Below, piece after piece: positions 1 to 8,436 of a stretch of DNA of 64,000 bases (the stretch's first letter is position 1; each line of letters opens with the position of its first letter). Both the position numbers and the translations under genes were made by a program. Below the pieces are notes generated by a model. It was not told the DNA's origin. It saw only the letters and a program-made list of their open reading frames with translations, and ran no database searches. Origin of the DNA: Salmonella bongori NCTC 12419 (GTDB taxonomy: Bacteria; Pseudomonadota; Gammaproteobacteria; Enterobacterales; Enterobacteriaceae); NCBI RefSeq assembly GCF_000252995.1, contig NC_015761.1:4092001-4156000 (forward strand). Reading direction: 5' to 3'.

Positions 1-756
1 CACTGTGCTAAGCTGGCGGAAGCGCGGGGATACGATGAAATTAACCTTAATGTCGGTTGTCCCTCCGATCGCGTGCAGAATGGCCTGTTTGGCGCCTGTT
101 TGATGGGCAATGCGCAACTGGTAGCGGACAGTATTAAAGCCATGCGAGATGTTGTCTCGATCCCGGTGACGGTGAAAACCCGCATTGGTATTGACGATCA
201 GGATAGCTACGCGTTTCTGTGCGATTTTATTAATACGGTTTCCGGTCGGGGTGAGTGCGAGACGTTTATTATTCATGCGCGCAAAGCCTGGCTTTCCGGA
301 TTAAGCCCGAAAGAGAATCGTGAGATCCCGCCGCTGGATTATCCGCGCGTGTATCAGCTAAAACGGGATTTTCCGCACCTGACCCTGTCGATTAACGGCG
401 GCATCAAATCTCTGGCAGAGGCAAAGGAACATCTGAAATATATGGACGGCGTGATGGTAGGCCGCGAGGCTTATCAAAATCCGGGTATTTTGGCTGCGGT
501 AGATCGGGAGATTTTTGGCGCCGATACGGCTGAGGTCGATCCGGTTGCGGTGGTCCGCGCCATGTATCCCTATATTGAGCGTGAGCTGAGCCAGGGGACA
601 TATCTGGGGCATATTACTCGCCACATGTTGGGGTTGTTCCAGGGGATTCCTGGTGCGCGGCAGTGGCGTCGTTATCTGAGCGAAAATGCCCATAAAGCTG
701 GCGCGGATATTCGTGTACTGGAACAGGCACTGCAGCTGGTCGCAGACAAGCGTTAA
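1..756 (+). CDS. dusA: tRNA-dihydrouridine(20/20a) synthase DusA, 5'-truncated by window edge
   Basis: This is the C-terminal part (251 codons) of the flavin enzyme that reduces uridines 20/20a in the tRNA D-loop. The frame is open from base 1, so the gene starts upstream of the window. The motif NVGCPSDRVQNG near the left edge contains the Cys that acts as general acid in Dus enzymes, and the TIM-barrel segments VKTRIGID, FIIHARKAW and INGGI follow in order. The C-terminal RRYLSENAHKAGADI helix region is typical of DusA. The next ATG (base 73) is internal and should not be taken as the start. A strong terminator follows the stop codon. Confidence 0.97.
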   Translation, partial: HCAKLAEARGYDEINLNVGCPSDRVQNGLFGACLMGNAQLVADSIKAMRDVVSIPVTVKTRIGIDDQDSYAFLCDFINTVSGRGECETFIIHARKAWLSGLSPKENREIPPLDYPRVYQLKRDFPHLTLSINGGIKSLAEAKEHLKYMDGVMVGREAYQNPGILAAVDREIFGADTAEVDPVAVVRAMYPYIERELSQGTYLGHITRHMLGLFQGIPGARQWRRYLSENAHKAGADIRVLEQALQLVADKR

Positions 757-786
757 AAATTCACCAATATTTAGTTAATTTCACTA

Positions 787-819
787 CGCTCCGCGTCCTG
801 TCGCGGAGCGTTTTCTTTT
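787..819 (+). terminator. Rho-independent terminator of dusA
   Basis: A perfect 9-bp GC-rich stem (CGCTCCGCG / CGCGGAGCG, 787-795 with 802-810) has a 6-base loop and is followed directly by a T-rich run. It separates dusA from the sigma-54 promoter of pspG. Confidence 0.9.
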
Positions 820-839
820 ATATATCAATAAAATAAATA

Positions 840-856
840 TTGGCATGGTTTTTGTA
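840..856 (+). promoter_or_regulatory. Sigma-54 promoter of pspG
   Basis: The sequence TTGGCATGGTTTTTGTA fits the -24/-12 consensus (TGGCAC-N5-TTGC), with GG and TG at the right spacing, about 70 bases before pspG. Known biology: pspG is transcribed by sigma-54 RNA polymerase activated by PspF. I did not pin down the PspF upstream sites. Confidence 0.75.
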
Positions 857-924
857 ATAGCTTATCTATATCGCCCCGGTAAGCACTATGCCGCCGGGCA
901 ATTGCATCTTTATGGGGAGCAACT

Positions 925-1167
925 ATGCTGGAATTACTTTTCGTCATTGGCTTTTTTCTGATGCTGATGGTTACTGGCGTGTCCTTGCTGGGCATACTGG
1001 CAGCGCTGGCTGTGGCGACCGCTGTCATGTTTCTGGGCGGGATGCTGGCGCTAATGATCAAGCTGTTACCGTGGTTACTGCTGGCGGTGGCTGTAGTGTG
1101 GGTGATCAAGGCGGTAAAAACGCCAAAAACCCCACAGTATCAGCGCAATAACCGTCGGTTTTACTAA
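925..1167 (+). CDS. pspG: Phage shock protein G (YjbO/PspG)
   Basis: This is an 80-residue inner-membrane protein of the phage-shock response, a PspF-controlled member located away from the pspABCDE operon. The protein is almost entirely hydrophobic up to about residue 62 (two or more membrane helices: LLFVIGFFLMLMVTGVSLL and LLPWLLLAVAVVWVI) and ends in a basic, Tyr/Asn-rich tail. The start at 925 follows GGGGAGCAACT, a good ribosome-binding site. An overlapping frame starting at 888 has no such support. The sigma-54 promoter just upstream agrees with stress induction when the membrane potential is disturbed. Confidence 0.95.
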   Translation: MLELLFVIGFFLMLMVTGVSLLGILAALAVATAVMFLGGMLALMIKLLPWLLLAVAVVWVIKAVKTPKTPQYQRNNRRFY

Positions 1168-1301
1168 GGTATTGAGCGGTTCGTCACAACCTGAAACGTT
1201 ACTTTCACAACTCAATGGGAATTGATTATTAAATCTGTCATTATTGCGTAGTTAACGAATTCATCGCGCTGTACCCTACATACAGCCGAGCAAAAAAGAA
1301 A

Positions 1302-1322
1302 GGGCTTCCCGGGTGGAAGCCC
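1302..1322 (-). terminator. Terminator of qorA
   Basis: An 8-bp stem GGGCTTCC / GGAAGCCC with a 5-base loop. On the minus strand it is followed by a T-rich run (TTTCTTTTTTGC), so it ends qorA. A weaker T run on the plus side means it may also stop pspG transcripts. Confidence 0.85.
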
Positions 1323-1340
1323 AATTTCTTTGCAGAGCTA

Positions 1341-2324
1341 TTACGGAATCAGCAGGCTTGAGCCCTGTGTGGCCCGGCTTTCCAGCACCTCATGCGCGCG
1401 ACGGGCATCTTTTAACGCATAGCGTTGATTTTCAGCCACATCGACTTTAATCACGCCGCTGGCAATCAATGAGAACAATTCATTGCTGGCTTCGGTCAGT
1501 TCTTCACGTGTCGTAATGTATCCCTGTAGCGAAGGCCGCGTGGCATACAGAGAACCTTTCTGATTCAGAATCCCTAAGTTCACGCCGGTAACGGGCCCTG
1601 ACGCATTGCCGAAACTAACCATCAGTCCCCGGCGTTGCAGGCAATCCAGTGAGGCTTCCCAGGTATCTTTTCCGACGGAGTCATAGACCACGCGCACTTT
1701 TTTGCCGCCAGTGATCTCTTTTACCCGCTCGACGATGCTTTCCTCACGGTAATTAATCACTTGCCAGGCGCCGGCATCCAGAGCCCGCTGTGCTTTTTGT
1801 GCGCTACCAACGGTGCCAATAAGCTTCGCGCCCAGCGCTTTTGCCCATTGGCAGGCGATCAAACCGACGCCGCCGGCAGCAGCATGAAACAGAAAGGGTT
1901 CATCTGGTTTCACTTCATATGTTTTGCGTAGCAGGTAAAAAACGGTTAATCCCTTCAGAAAAGAAGCTGCCGCCTGTTCGAAGGAAATCGCGTCAGGTAA
2001 AATCGCGGCTTTATCGGCGGGGACGTTATGGACAGAACTGTATGCGCCGAGCGTAGATTGTGCGTAGACCACGCGATCGCCGACGCGAATATGCTCCACG
2101 CCGCTGCCGACTCGACTGACTACGCCCGCGGCTTCGGTTCCCAGTCCTGCAGGCAACGACGGAGGCGGATAAAGCCCGCTCCGGATATAGGTGTCGATGT
2201 AATTGATACCAATGGCTTTGTTCTCAACCTGGATTTCGTTTTCCGCCGGCGCCGTTGGCGTAAACTCCACGGCCTGAAGCACTTCCGGGCCACCATGTTT
2301 GTGAAATTCAATACGCGTTGCCAT
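1341..2324 (-). CDS. qorA: NADPH-dependent quinone oxidoreductase QorA
   Basis: A 327-residue zeta-crystallin-type medium-chain dehydrogenase/reductase that reduces quinones with NADPH. Visible features are the N-terminal GroES-like fold with YIRSGLYPPPSLPAGLGTE, the Rossmann nucleotide-binding motif AAAGGVGLIACQWAK, and the NYREE segment that discriminates the NADPH phosphate. No structural-zinc cysteine cluster is seen, as expected for the quinone reductase branch. I chose the ATG at 2324 (MATRIEFHKHGGPEVL) because it follows TTTGGAGGAAGC and gives the family length. The upstream in-frame start at 2414 would overlap dnaB. It is transcribed divergently from dnaB. Confidence 0.96.
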   Translation of the reverse strand: MATRIEFHKHGGPEVLQAVEFTPTAPAENEIQVENKAIGINYIDTYIRSGLYPPPSLPAGLGTEAAGVVSRVGSGVEHIRVGDRVVYAQSTLGAYSSVHNVPADKAAILPDAISFEQAAASFLKGLTVFYLLRKTYEVKPDEPFLFHAAAGGVGLIACQWAKALGAKLIGTVGSAQKAQRALDAGAWQVINYREESIVERVKEITGGKKVRVVYDSVGKDTWEASLDCLQRRGLMVSFGNASGPVTGVNLGILNQKGSLYATRPSLQGYITTREELTEASNELFSLIASGVIKVDVAENQRYALKDARRAHEVLESRATQGSSLLIP

Positions 2325-2388
2325 GCTTCCTCCAAAAGAAATGTGGTAATCTTTCGACCCAATCACTATCTCGGTAACTCCATTCACT

Positions 2389-3804
2389 ATGGCAGGAAAT
2401 AAACCCTTCAACAAACAACAGACTGATGCCCGCGACCGCGATCCGCAGGTTGCCGGGATAAAAGTGCCGCCGCACTCGATTGAAGCGGAACAGTCGGTGT
2501 TGGGCGGTTTAATGCTGGATAACGAGCGCTGGGACGATGTGGCCGAGCGCGTAGTAGCGGAAGATTTTTATACCCGCCCGCATCGCCATATCTTTACGGA
2601 GATGGGGCGCTTACAGGAAAGCGGCAGTCCTATTGATCTGATTACGCTCGCGGAATCACTGGAGCGGCAGGGGCAACTGGATAGCGTCGGCGGTTTCGCT
2701 TATCTGGCTGAGCTGTCGAAAAACACGCCAAGCGCGGCCAATATTAGCGCTTATGCGGATATCGTGCGCGAACGCGCCGTGGTCCGCGATATGATCTCTG
2801 TGGCGCATGAAATTGCGGACGCTGGTTACGATCCACAGGGGCGTAATAGCGACGAACTGCTGGATTTGGCGGAGTCACGTGTTTTCCAGATTGCAGAAAA
2901 CCGCGCAAATAAAGACGAAGGTCCGAAAAGCATCGACCAGATCCTTGATGCTACCGTGGCGCGTATTGAGCAGTTGTTCCAGCAACCGCACGATGGCGTT
3001 ACTGGCGTGGATACAGGCTATCAGGATCTCAATAAAAAGACGGCGGGGCTACAGCGTTCGGATTTGATCATCGTTGCAGCGCGTCCGTCGATGGGTAAAA
3101 CCACATTTGCGATGAACCTCTGCGAAAACGCAGCGATGTTACAGGATAAACCAGTACTGATTTTTAGTCTGGAGATGCCTGGCGAACAGATTATGATGCG
3201 TATGCTGGCGTCGCTGTCCCGCGTTGATCAGACGCGTATCCGTACCGGTCAGCTGGATGATGAAGACTGGGCGCGAATCTCCGGAACGATGGGCATCTTG
3301 CTGGAGAAGCGCAATATGTACATTGACGACTCCTCGGGGCTTACGCCGACGGAAGTTCGATCGCGCGCGCGGCGTATCTTTCGCGAGCATGGCGGGTTAA
3401 GCCTGATTATGATCGACTACCTGCAACTGATGCGCGTGCCGTCGCTTTCTGATAACCGTACCCTGGAGATCGCCGAAATTTCCCGCTCGCTGAAAGCGCT
3501 GGCGAAAGAGCTTCAGGTGCCTGTTGTGGCGCTATCGCAGCTTAACCGCTCCCTGGAGCAACGGGCGGATAAACGTCCGGTTAACTCCGACCTGCGTGAA
3601 TCCGGCTCTATTGAACAGGATGCTGACTTAATCATGTTTATCTACCGTGATGAGGTGTATCACGAGAACAGCGATTTAAAAGGCATTGCTGAAATTATTA
3701 TTGGTAAGCAACGTAACGGTCCTATCGGTACGGTTCGTCTGACGTTTAACGGTCAGTGGTCGCGCTTCGATAATTATGCGGGACCGCAGTACGATGATGA
3801 GTAA
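2389..3804 (+). CDS. dnaB: Replicative DNA helicase DnaB
   Basis: A 471-residue hexameric helicase that unwinds DNA ahead of the replication fork and recruits DnaG primase. It has an N-terminal helical collar domain (about residues 25-130, PPHSIEAEQSVLGGLMLDNERW), a linker, and a RecA-like motor with Walker A ARPSMGKTTFAMN and Walker B-type LIMIDYLQLM. The conserved ALSQLNRSLEQR and SGSIEQDADLIMFIYRDE motifs follow. Length and sequence match the E. coli protein throughout. It lies 31 bases upstream of alr on the same strand, and only 64 bases separate it from the divergent qorA. Confidence 0.98.
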   Translation: MAGNKPFNKQQTDARDRDPQVAGIKVPPHSIEAEQSVLGGLMLDNERWDDVAERVVAEDFYTRPHRHIFTEMGRLQESGSPIDLITLAESLERQGQLDSVGGFAYLAELSKNTPSAANISAYADIVRERAVVRDMISVAHEIADAGYDPQGRNSDELLDLAESRVFQIAENRANKDEGPKSIDQILDATVARIEQLFQQPHDGVTGVDTGYQDLNKKTAGLQRSDLIIVAARPSMGKTTFAMNLCENAAMLQDKPVLIFSLEMPGEQIMMRMLASLSRVDQTRIRTGQLDDEDWARISGTMGILLEKRNMYIDDSSGLTPTEVRSRARRIFREHGGLSLIMIDYLQLMRVPSLSDNRTLEIAEISRSLKALAKELQVPVVALSQLNRSLEQRADKRPVNSDLRESGSIEQDADLIMFIYRDEVYHENSDLKGIAEIIIGKQRNGPIGTVRLTFNGQWSRFDNYAGPQYDDE

Positions 3805-3835
3805 CTCTCCATCATTCTTTTAACAAGGAATTCAA

Positions 3836-4915
3836 ATGCAAGCGGCAACTGTCGTCATTAACCGCCGCGCTCTGCGACACAACCTGCAACGACTGCGTGA
3901 ACTGGCGCCTGCCAGCAAACTGGTTGCGGTGGTGAAAGCGAACGCTTATGGACACGGTCTTCTGGAGACCGCGCGAACGCTCCCTGATGCCGACGCTTTT
4001 GGCGTTGCGCGCCTTGAAGAAGCTCTACGTCTGCGAGCGGGCGGGATCAAGCAGCCTATTCTGCTGCTGGAGGGGTTCTTCGACGCCGCCGATCTGCCGA
4101 CCATTTCTGTTCAACGCCTGCATACCGCCGTGCATAATCAGGAGCAGCTTGCCGCCCTGGAAGCTGCGGAACTGGCGGAACCGGTAACGGTGTGGATGAA
4201 GCTTGATACCGGGATGCATCGGCTCGGCGTGCGTCCGGAAGAGGCGGAGGCGTTCTACCAACGTCTGGCGCACTGTAAAAATGTACGCCAGCCGGTGAAT
4301 ATCGTTAGCCATTTTGCGCGCGCGGATGAGCCGGAGTGCGGCGCTACCGAGCATCAGCTTGAAATTTTTAACGCCTTCTGCGGGGATAAACCGGGACAGC
4401 GCTCCATTGCCGCCTCTGGCGGCATTTTGCTGTGGCCGCAATCTCACTTTGACTGGGCGCGTCCGGGCATCATTCTTTACGGCGTATCGCCGTTGGAACA
4501 CAAACCCTGGGGACCGGATTTTGGTTTTCAGCCGGTCATGTCTTTAACGTCCAGCCTGATCGCGGCGCGCGACCACAAAGCGGGCGAGCCGGTGGGCTAC
4601 GGCGGGACATGGGTGAGTGAGCGCGATACGCGCCTGGGCGTGGTGGCGATGGGCTATGGCGATGGTTATCCACGCGCGGCGCCTTCCGGTACGCCGGTGC
4701 TGGTTAACGGTCGCGAGGTTCCGATTGTCGGGCGGGTGGCTATGGATATGATTTGTGTGGATCTGGGACCCAGCGCCCAGGATAAAGCGGGCGATCCGGT
4801 TGTGTTATGGGGTGAAGGGCTGCCGGTTGAACGTATTGCTGAAATGACAAAAGTAAGCGCTTACGAACTTATCACGCGTCTGACCTCAAGGGTGGCGATG
4901 AAGTATATTGATTAA
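3836..4915 (+). CDS. alr: Alanine racemase, biosynthetic (Alr)
   Basis: A 359-residue PLP enzyme that interconverts L- and D-alanine, supplying D-Ala for peptidoglycan. The PLP lysine is in VAVVKANAYGHG (near residue 34), and the C-terminal barrel carries the conserved VGYGGTWVSERDTRLGVV and GRVAMDMICVDLG motifs. AAGGAATTCAA precedes the ATG. It follows dnaB closely and may be partly co-transcribed. A REP-type palindrome follows the stop. This is the constitutive paralogue; the catabolic dadX gene is not in the window. Confidence 0.97.
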   Translation: MQAATVVINRRALRHNLQRLRELAPASKLVAVVKANAYGHGLLETARTLPDADAFGVARLEEALRLRAGGIKQPILLLEGFFDAADLPTISVQRLHTAVHNQEQLAALEAAELAEPVTVWMKLDTGMHRLGVRPEEAEAFYQRLAHCKNVRQPVNIVSHFARADEPECGATEHQLEIFNAFCGDKPGQRSIAASGGILLWPQSHFDWARPGIILYGVSPLEHKPWGPDFGFQPVMSLTSSLIAARDHKAGEPVGYGGTWVSERDTRLGVVAMGYGDGYPRAAPSGTPVLVNGREVPIVGRVAMDMICVDLGPSAQDKAGDPVVLWGEGLPVERIAEMTKVSAYELITRLTSRVAMKYID

Positions 4916-4926
4916 GCGTACGGTAC

Positions 4927-4985
4927 GCCGGAAGGCGCTTGCGCTTATCCGGCCTACATCGCGCATTAGCTGTAGGTAGGGTAAG
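4927..4985. repeat. REP/BIME palindromic repeat, alr-tyrB intergenic
   Basis: The imperfect palindrome GCCGGAAGGCGCTTGCGC followed by TTATCCGGCC, with a nearby partner GTAAGGCG...ATATCCGGC, is the standard enterobacterial REP layout between co-directional genes. Confidence 0.7.
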
Positions 4986-5100
4986 GCGTTCACGTTGATA
5001 TCCGGCAATATTCGCATCCACCGCAACATCCTCTCGATCTTCTCATCCTTCCGGTTTATTGTGTTATCTCCTGCCTTCTGTAAACCTGGAGAACCATCGC

Positions 5101-6294
5101 GTGTTTCAAAAAGTTGACGCCTATGCAGGCGATCCGATCCTTTCACTTATGGAGCGTTTTAAAGACGACCCCCGTCATGACAAAGTGAATTTGAGTATCG
5201 GTCTGTATTACAACGAAGAGGGAATCATCCCGCAGCTTAATGCTGTGGCTGAAGCCGAAGCCCGGCTTAACGCACAGCCGCAGGGTGCCTCGTTGTATTT
5301 GCCGATGGAAGGGCTTAATACTTATCGTCACACTATCGCGCCCCTGCTATTTGGTGCCGGGCACCCGGTGCTACAGCAACAACGCGTGGCCACTATCCAG
5401 ACATTAGGTGGCTCCGGCGCTCTGAAAGTGGGCGCGGATTTCCTGAAGCGTTATTTCCCTGACTCTGGCGTATGGGTAAGCGATCCTACCTGGGAAAACC
5501 ACGTTGCGATATTTACTGGGGCAGGATTCGAAGTAAGCACTTACCCCTGGTATGATGAATCGACTCATGGTGTTCGTTTTAATGACCTGCTGGCCACGCT
5601 TAACACACTACCAGCGCGCAGTATCGTGCTGCTGCATCCCTGTTGCCATAACCCGACCGGGGCGGATTTAACGCCTTCGCAATGGGATGCGGTGATTGAG
5701 ATAATGAAAACGCGCGATCTGATCCCGTTTCTTGATATTGCTTATCAGGGGTTTGGTGCAGGTATGGAGGAGGATGCGTACGCTATTCGCGCTATTGCCA
5801 GCGCCGGGTTACCAGCGTTGGTCAGTAACTCTTTTTCAAAAATTTTCTCGCTGTACGGCGAACGCGTCGGCGGCCTGTCGGTAGTGTGTGAAGGTGCCGA
5901 CATCGCAGAGCGGGTGCTGGGACAGCTAAAAGCCACGGTACGCCGGATTTATTCCAGCCCGCCGAATTTCGGCGCGCAGGTAGTGGCTGCGGTATTGAGT
6001 GATGAGGCATTAAAAGCCGGCTGGCTGGCGGAAGTAGAAGCGATGCGTACCCGCATTATGACGATGCGCCAGGCACTGGTGAAGGTACTAAATGCGGAGA
6101 TCCCAGGCCGTAATTTCGATTATTTGTTACAGCAACGCGGTATGTTCAGCTATACCGGATTAAGCGCAAAGCAGGTCGACCGATTACGCGACGAGTTTGG
6201 CGTTTACCTGATCGCCAGTGGACGCATGTGCGTCGCCGGACTTAACGATGCCAATGTGCAACGTGTGGCGCGGGCGTTTGCCGCGGTGATGTAA
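5101..6294 (+). CDS. tyrB: Aromatic amino acid aminotransferase TyrB
   Basis: A 397-residue class I PLP aminotransferase that makes tyrosine and phenylalanine, and also transaminates leucine precursors. The PLP-binding lysine lies in SNSFSKIFSLYGERVGGLSV, with HPCCHNPTGADL and DIAYQGFGAGMEEDA upstream of it, and Arg-containing SGRMCVAGLN near the end. The start is a GTG at 5101 (MFQKVDAYAGDPIL) after CTGGAGAACC, giving the usual family length. An in-frame ATG at 5059 would add 14 residues not seen in the family. A TGTAAA half-site lies just upstream, but I could not see a complete TyrR box. Confidence 0.96.
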   Translation: MFQKVDAYAGDPILSLMERFKDDPRHDKVNLSIGLYYNEEGIIPQLNAVAEAEARLNAQPQGASLYLPMEGLNTYRHTIAPLLFGAGHPVLQQQRVATIQTLGGSGALKVGADFLKRYFPDSGVWVSDPTWENHVAIFTGAGFEVSTYPWYDESTHGVRFNDLLATLNTLPARSIVLLHPCCHNPTGADLTPSQWDAVIEIMKTRDLIPFLDIAYQGFGAGMEEDAYAIRAIASAGLPALVSNSFSKIFSLYGERVGGLSVVCEGADIAERVLGQLKATVRRIYSSPPNFGAQVVAAVLSDEALKAGWLAEVEAMRTRIMTMRQALVKVLNAEIPGRNFDYLLQQRGMFSYTGLSAKQVDRLRDEFGVYLIASGRMCVAGLNDANVQRVARAFAAVM

Positions 6295-6480
6295 ACAACA
6301 GGTCGGATGACGGCTACGCTGCTCTCCGGCCTGGCAACTGTTGGTGTGATCCTCCTCTTTTTTCGTAACAAAACCGCAGATAATTCTTCCTTTCGACCGT
6401 TCCTGGCGTTATGGTCAGGTAGTTTTTTGAGCAAAGACTCAACTTGATAATTATAATTTTTTGAATTTTAAGGGAAAAAT

Positions 6481-7194
6481 ATGAAAAAAATAACTCTGGC
6501 ACTCAGTGCCGTCTGTTTGTTGTTTACGCTAAACAGTTCCGCGAATGCGTTGGTTTCTTCTCCTTCGACGCTCAATCCAGGCACTAACGTTGCGAAACTG
6601 GCAGAGCAAGCGCCCGTCCATTGGGTTTCGGTTGCTCAGATTGAAAACAGTCTCACTGGCCGTCCACCGATGGCCGTCGGCTTCGATATTGACGATACCG
6701 TGTTATTTTCCAGCCCCGGGTTCTGGCGGGGAAAGAAAACCTACTCCCCGGACAGCGAAGATTATCTGAAAAATCCGGCCTTCTGGGAAAAAATGAATAA
6801 TGGCTGGGACGAGTTCAGCATTCCGAAAGAGGTCGCCCGGCAGCTTATTGATATGCATGTTCGCCGCGGCGACAGTATTTATTTTGTCACTGGCCGTAGC
6901 CAGACGAAAACGGAAACCGTGTCGAAAACGCTGGCGGATGATTTCCATATTCCGGAGGCGAACATGAATCCGGTGATCTTCGCAGGTGATAAACCCGGAC
7001 AGAATACGAAAATCCAGTGGCTAAAGGAGAAAAACATTCGCATCTTCTACGGTGATTCAGATAACGATATCACTGCTGCCCGCGATTCTGATATTCGTGG
7101 TATCCGTATCCTGCGTGCCGCTAATTCCACCTATAAACCTCTGCCCCAGGCAGGCGCATTTGGCGAAGAGGTGATTGTCAATTCAGAGTACTAA
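6481..7194 (+). CDS. aphA: Class B acid phosphatase / phosphotransferase AphA (periplasmic)
   Basis: A 237-residue periplasmic nucleotidase/phosphotransferase of the DDDD (HAD-related) superfamily, homotetrameric and Mg-dependent in known members. It has a clear signal peptide (residues 1 to about 23, ending NSSANA before LVSSPST), the nucleophile motif VGFDIDDTVLFSS, the second motif FVTGRSQTKTET, and the third motif IFYGDSDNDITAARD. AAGGGAAAAAT precedes the ATG. A rho-independent terminator follows at once, so it is likely monocistronic. Confidence 0.96.
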   Translation: MKKITLALSAVCLLFTLNSSANALVSSPSTLNPGTNVAKLAEQAPVHWVSVAQIENSLTGRPPMAVGFDIDDTVLFSSPGFWRGKKTYSPDSEDYLKNPAFWEKMNNGWDEFSIPKEVARQLIDMHVRRGDSIYFVTGRSQTKTETVSKTLADDFHIPEANMNPVIFAGDKPGQNTKIQWLKEKNIRIFYGDSDNDITAARDSDIRGIRILRAANSTYKPLPQAGAFGEEVIVNSEY

Positions 7195-7199
7195 CAATC

Positions 7200-7225
7200 A
7201 GGAGAGCAACAGGCTCTCCTTTTTT
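7200..7225 (+). terminator. Terminator of aphA
   Basis: An 8-bp perfect stem AGGAGAGC / GCTCTCCT (7200-7207 with 7213-7220) with a 5-base loop, followed by a run of T. Confidence 0.92.
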
Positions 7226-7321
7226 GAGTGATTTTTGAACAAAATTGAGCCGCTGACTTTTACCTTTTCCGGACTTGCTGCACACTATTCAGGAGGGGTT
7301 GGTTTTAATAAGGAGCAGCAT

Positions 7322-7738
7322 ATGTGGTATCAGCACACGATTACTCTGAGCGAGAAGCCACGCGGATTTCATCTGATAACAGATGAGATTCTCGATAAAT
7401 TGTCTGGTTTACCGCCTGTCGAAACGGGATTGCTACATCTATTGTTGCTACATACCTCAGCTTCGCTGACGCTAAACGAAAATTGCGATCCTACTGTGCG
7501 TGGCGATATGGAACGCTATTTTCTGAAAACCGTTCCCGATAACGCCGCGTATGAACATGATGACGAAGGTGCAGACGATATGCCTTCGCATATTAAGTCA
7601 TCATTATTAGGCGTATCGTTGCTGCTGCCTGTGCGTCAGGGGCGTTTACAGTTGGGAACGTGGCAAGGCATCTGGTTGGGAGAGCATCGCATTCACGGCG
7701 GTTCACGTAAGATCATTGCGACACTACAAGGGGAATGA
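7322..7738 (+). CDS. yjbQ: UPF0047 family protein YjbQ
   Basis: A 138-residue member of the YjbQ/UPF0047 family, a trimeric small-barrel fold. The E. coli homologue shows thiamin-phosphate-synthase-like activity when overexpressed, but its natural role is unclear. Family signatures are LLHLLLLHTSASLTLNENCDP, YEHDDEGADDMPSHIKS and GTWQGIWLGEHR. The start at 7322 (MWYQHTITL) follows AAGGAGCAGCAT and matches the family. An in-frame start at 7235 adds 29 residues that look non-conserved. The stop codon overlaps the ribosome-binding region of yjbR, so the two are co-transcribed. Confidence 0.93.
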   Translation: MWYQHTITLSEKPRGFHLITDEILDKLSGLPPVETGLLHLLLLHTSASLTLNENCDPTVRGDMERYFLKTVPDNAAYEHDDEGADDMPSHIKSSLLGVSLLLPVRQGRLQLGTWQGIWLGEHRIHGGSRKIIATLQGE

Positions 7739-7740
7739 TA

Positions 7741-8097
7741 ATGACCATTTCGGAATTACTGCAATACTGCATGGCAAAGCCTGGCGCAGAGCAGAGCGTC
7801 CACAGTGACTGGAAAGCCACGCAAATTAAAGTGGAAGATGTCCTTTTCGCGATGGTAAAAGAAGTCGAAGGACGCCCGGCCGCCTCCCTAAAAACCAGCC
7901 CGGAACTGGCAGAATTGCTACGCCAGCAGCACAGCGATGTACGACCGAGCCGGCACCTTAATAAAGCACACTGGAGTACAGTCTATCTGGATGGGTCGCT
8001 GCCGGATTCACAACTCTATTATCTGGTTGATGCCTCTTATCAACAGGCGGTAAATACGCTGTCGGAAGACAAACGTAAACAGTTGCCGCAGTCCTGA
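7741..8097 (+). CDS. yjbR: YjbR, MmcQ/YjbR-type DNA-binding-fold protein
   Basis: A 118-residue protein of the MmcQ/YjbR family (CyaY-like fold, suggested to bind DNA). Typical motifs are the N-terminal CMAKPGAEQSVHSDWKATQIKV and the C-terminal SRHLNKAHWSTVYLDGSLPD. The ATG at 7741 is preferred over the ATG at 7735 because AAGGGGA then sits at proper spacing and the protein begins MTISELLQYC as in homologues. It sits directly behind yjbQ with almost no gap. Its cellular role is not established. Confidence 0.92.
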   Translation: MTISELLQYCMAKPGAEQSVHSDWKATQIKVEDVLFAMVKEVEGRPAASLKTSPELAELLRQQHSDVRPSRHLNKAHWSTVYLDGSLPDSQLYYLVDASYQQAVNTLSEDKRKQLPQS

Positions 8098-8436
8098 TTA
8101 CAGTGTGCTGACTAACGACGCCAGGGCAATATCAAGGAGGCGAATAACCGTGGACCGGATACGGTTACCGAGGGCGATTTGTGCATTATTGGCGCGTAGC
8201 CAGGCGAGATCCCGCTGTCCTTCCAGCAAGATGATAATATCGTCGTTGTCCAGCCAGCCGCGAGCGTGTTCCTGAAGCGCGCGGGCGATAAACGCGGCGG
8301 ACTCGCGGATACCTTCATCAGTGTCTTCTATGGAAAACTGGTATGCCTGCATAAATTCGGCGATTGTCGAAGACGCTATGTGATGTTCGCTTCGGGCGGC
8401 GGTAAGTAGGTGACGCATTTCGTTAATAGACGCCAT
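8098..8436 (-). CDS. Uncharacterised cytoplasmic protein, 112 residues
   Basis: I do not recognise a characterised family. The protein starts MASINEMRHLLTAARSEH (ATG at 8436, behind AGGGAGATCG, a good ribosome-binding site). It is mainly predicted helical, with no signal peptide or membrane segment. Its first 14 bases overlap the end of the upstream lipoprotein gene, so the two are translationally linked. It ends tail-to-tail with yjbR with no gap. It is part of a two-gene minus-strand unit downstream of uvrA that I do not recall in E. coli K-12 at this place, so it is probably a Salmonella-lineage gene. Confidence 0.75.
   Translation of the reverse strand: MASINEMRHLLTAARSEHHIASSTIAEFMQAYQFSIEDTDEGIRESAAFIARALQEHARGWLDNDDIIILLEGQRDLAWLRANNAQIALGNRIRSTVIRLLDIALASLVSTL

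Noticed and set aside
5059..5100. ATG start for tyrB 42 bases upstream of the GTG
   Set aside because: Homologues begin MFQKVDAYAGDP at the GTG, and the upstream codons have no family counterpart.
5085..5110. TyrR box at tyrB
   Set aside because: Only a TGTAAA half-site is visible; no TTTACA partner lies at the required spacing.
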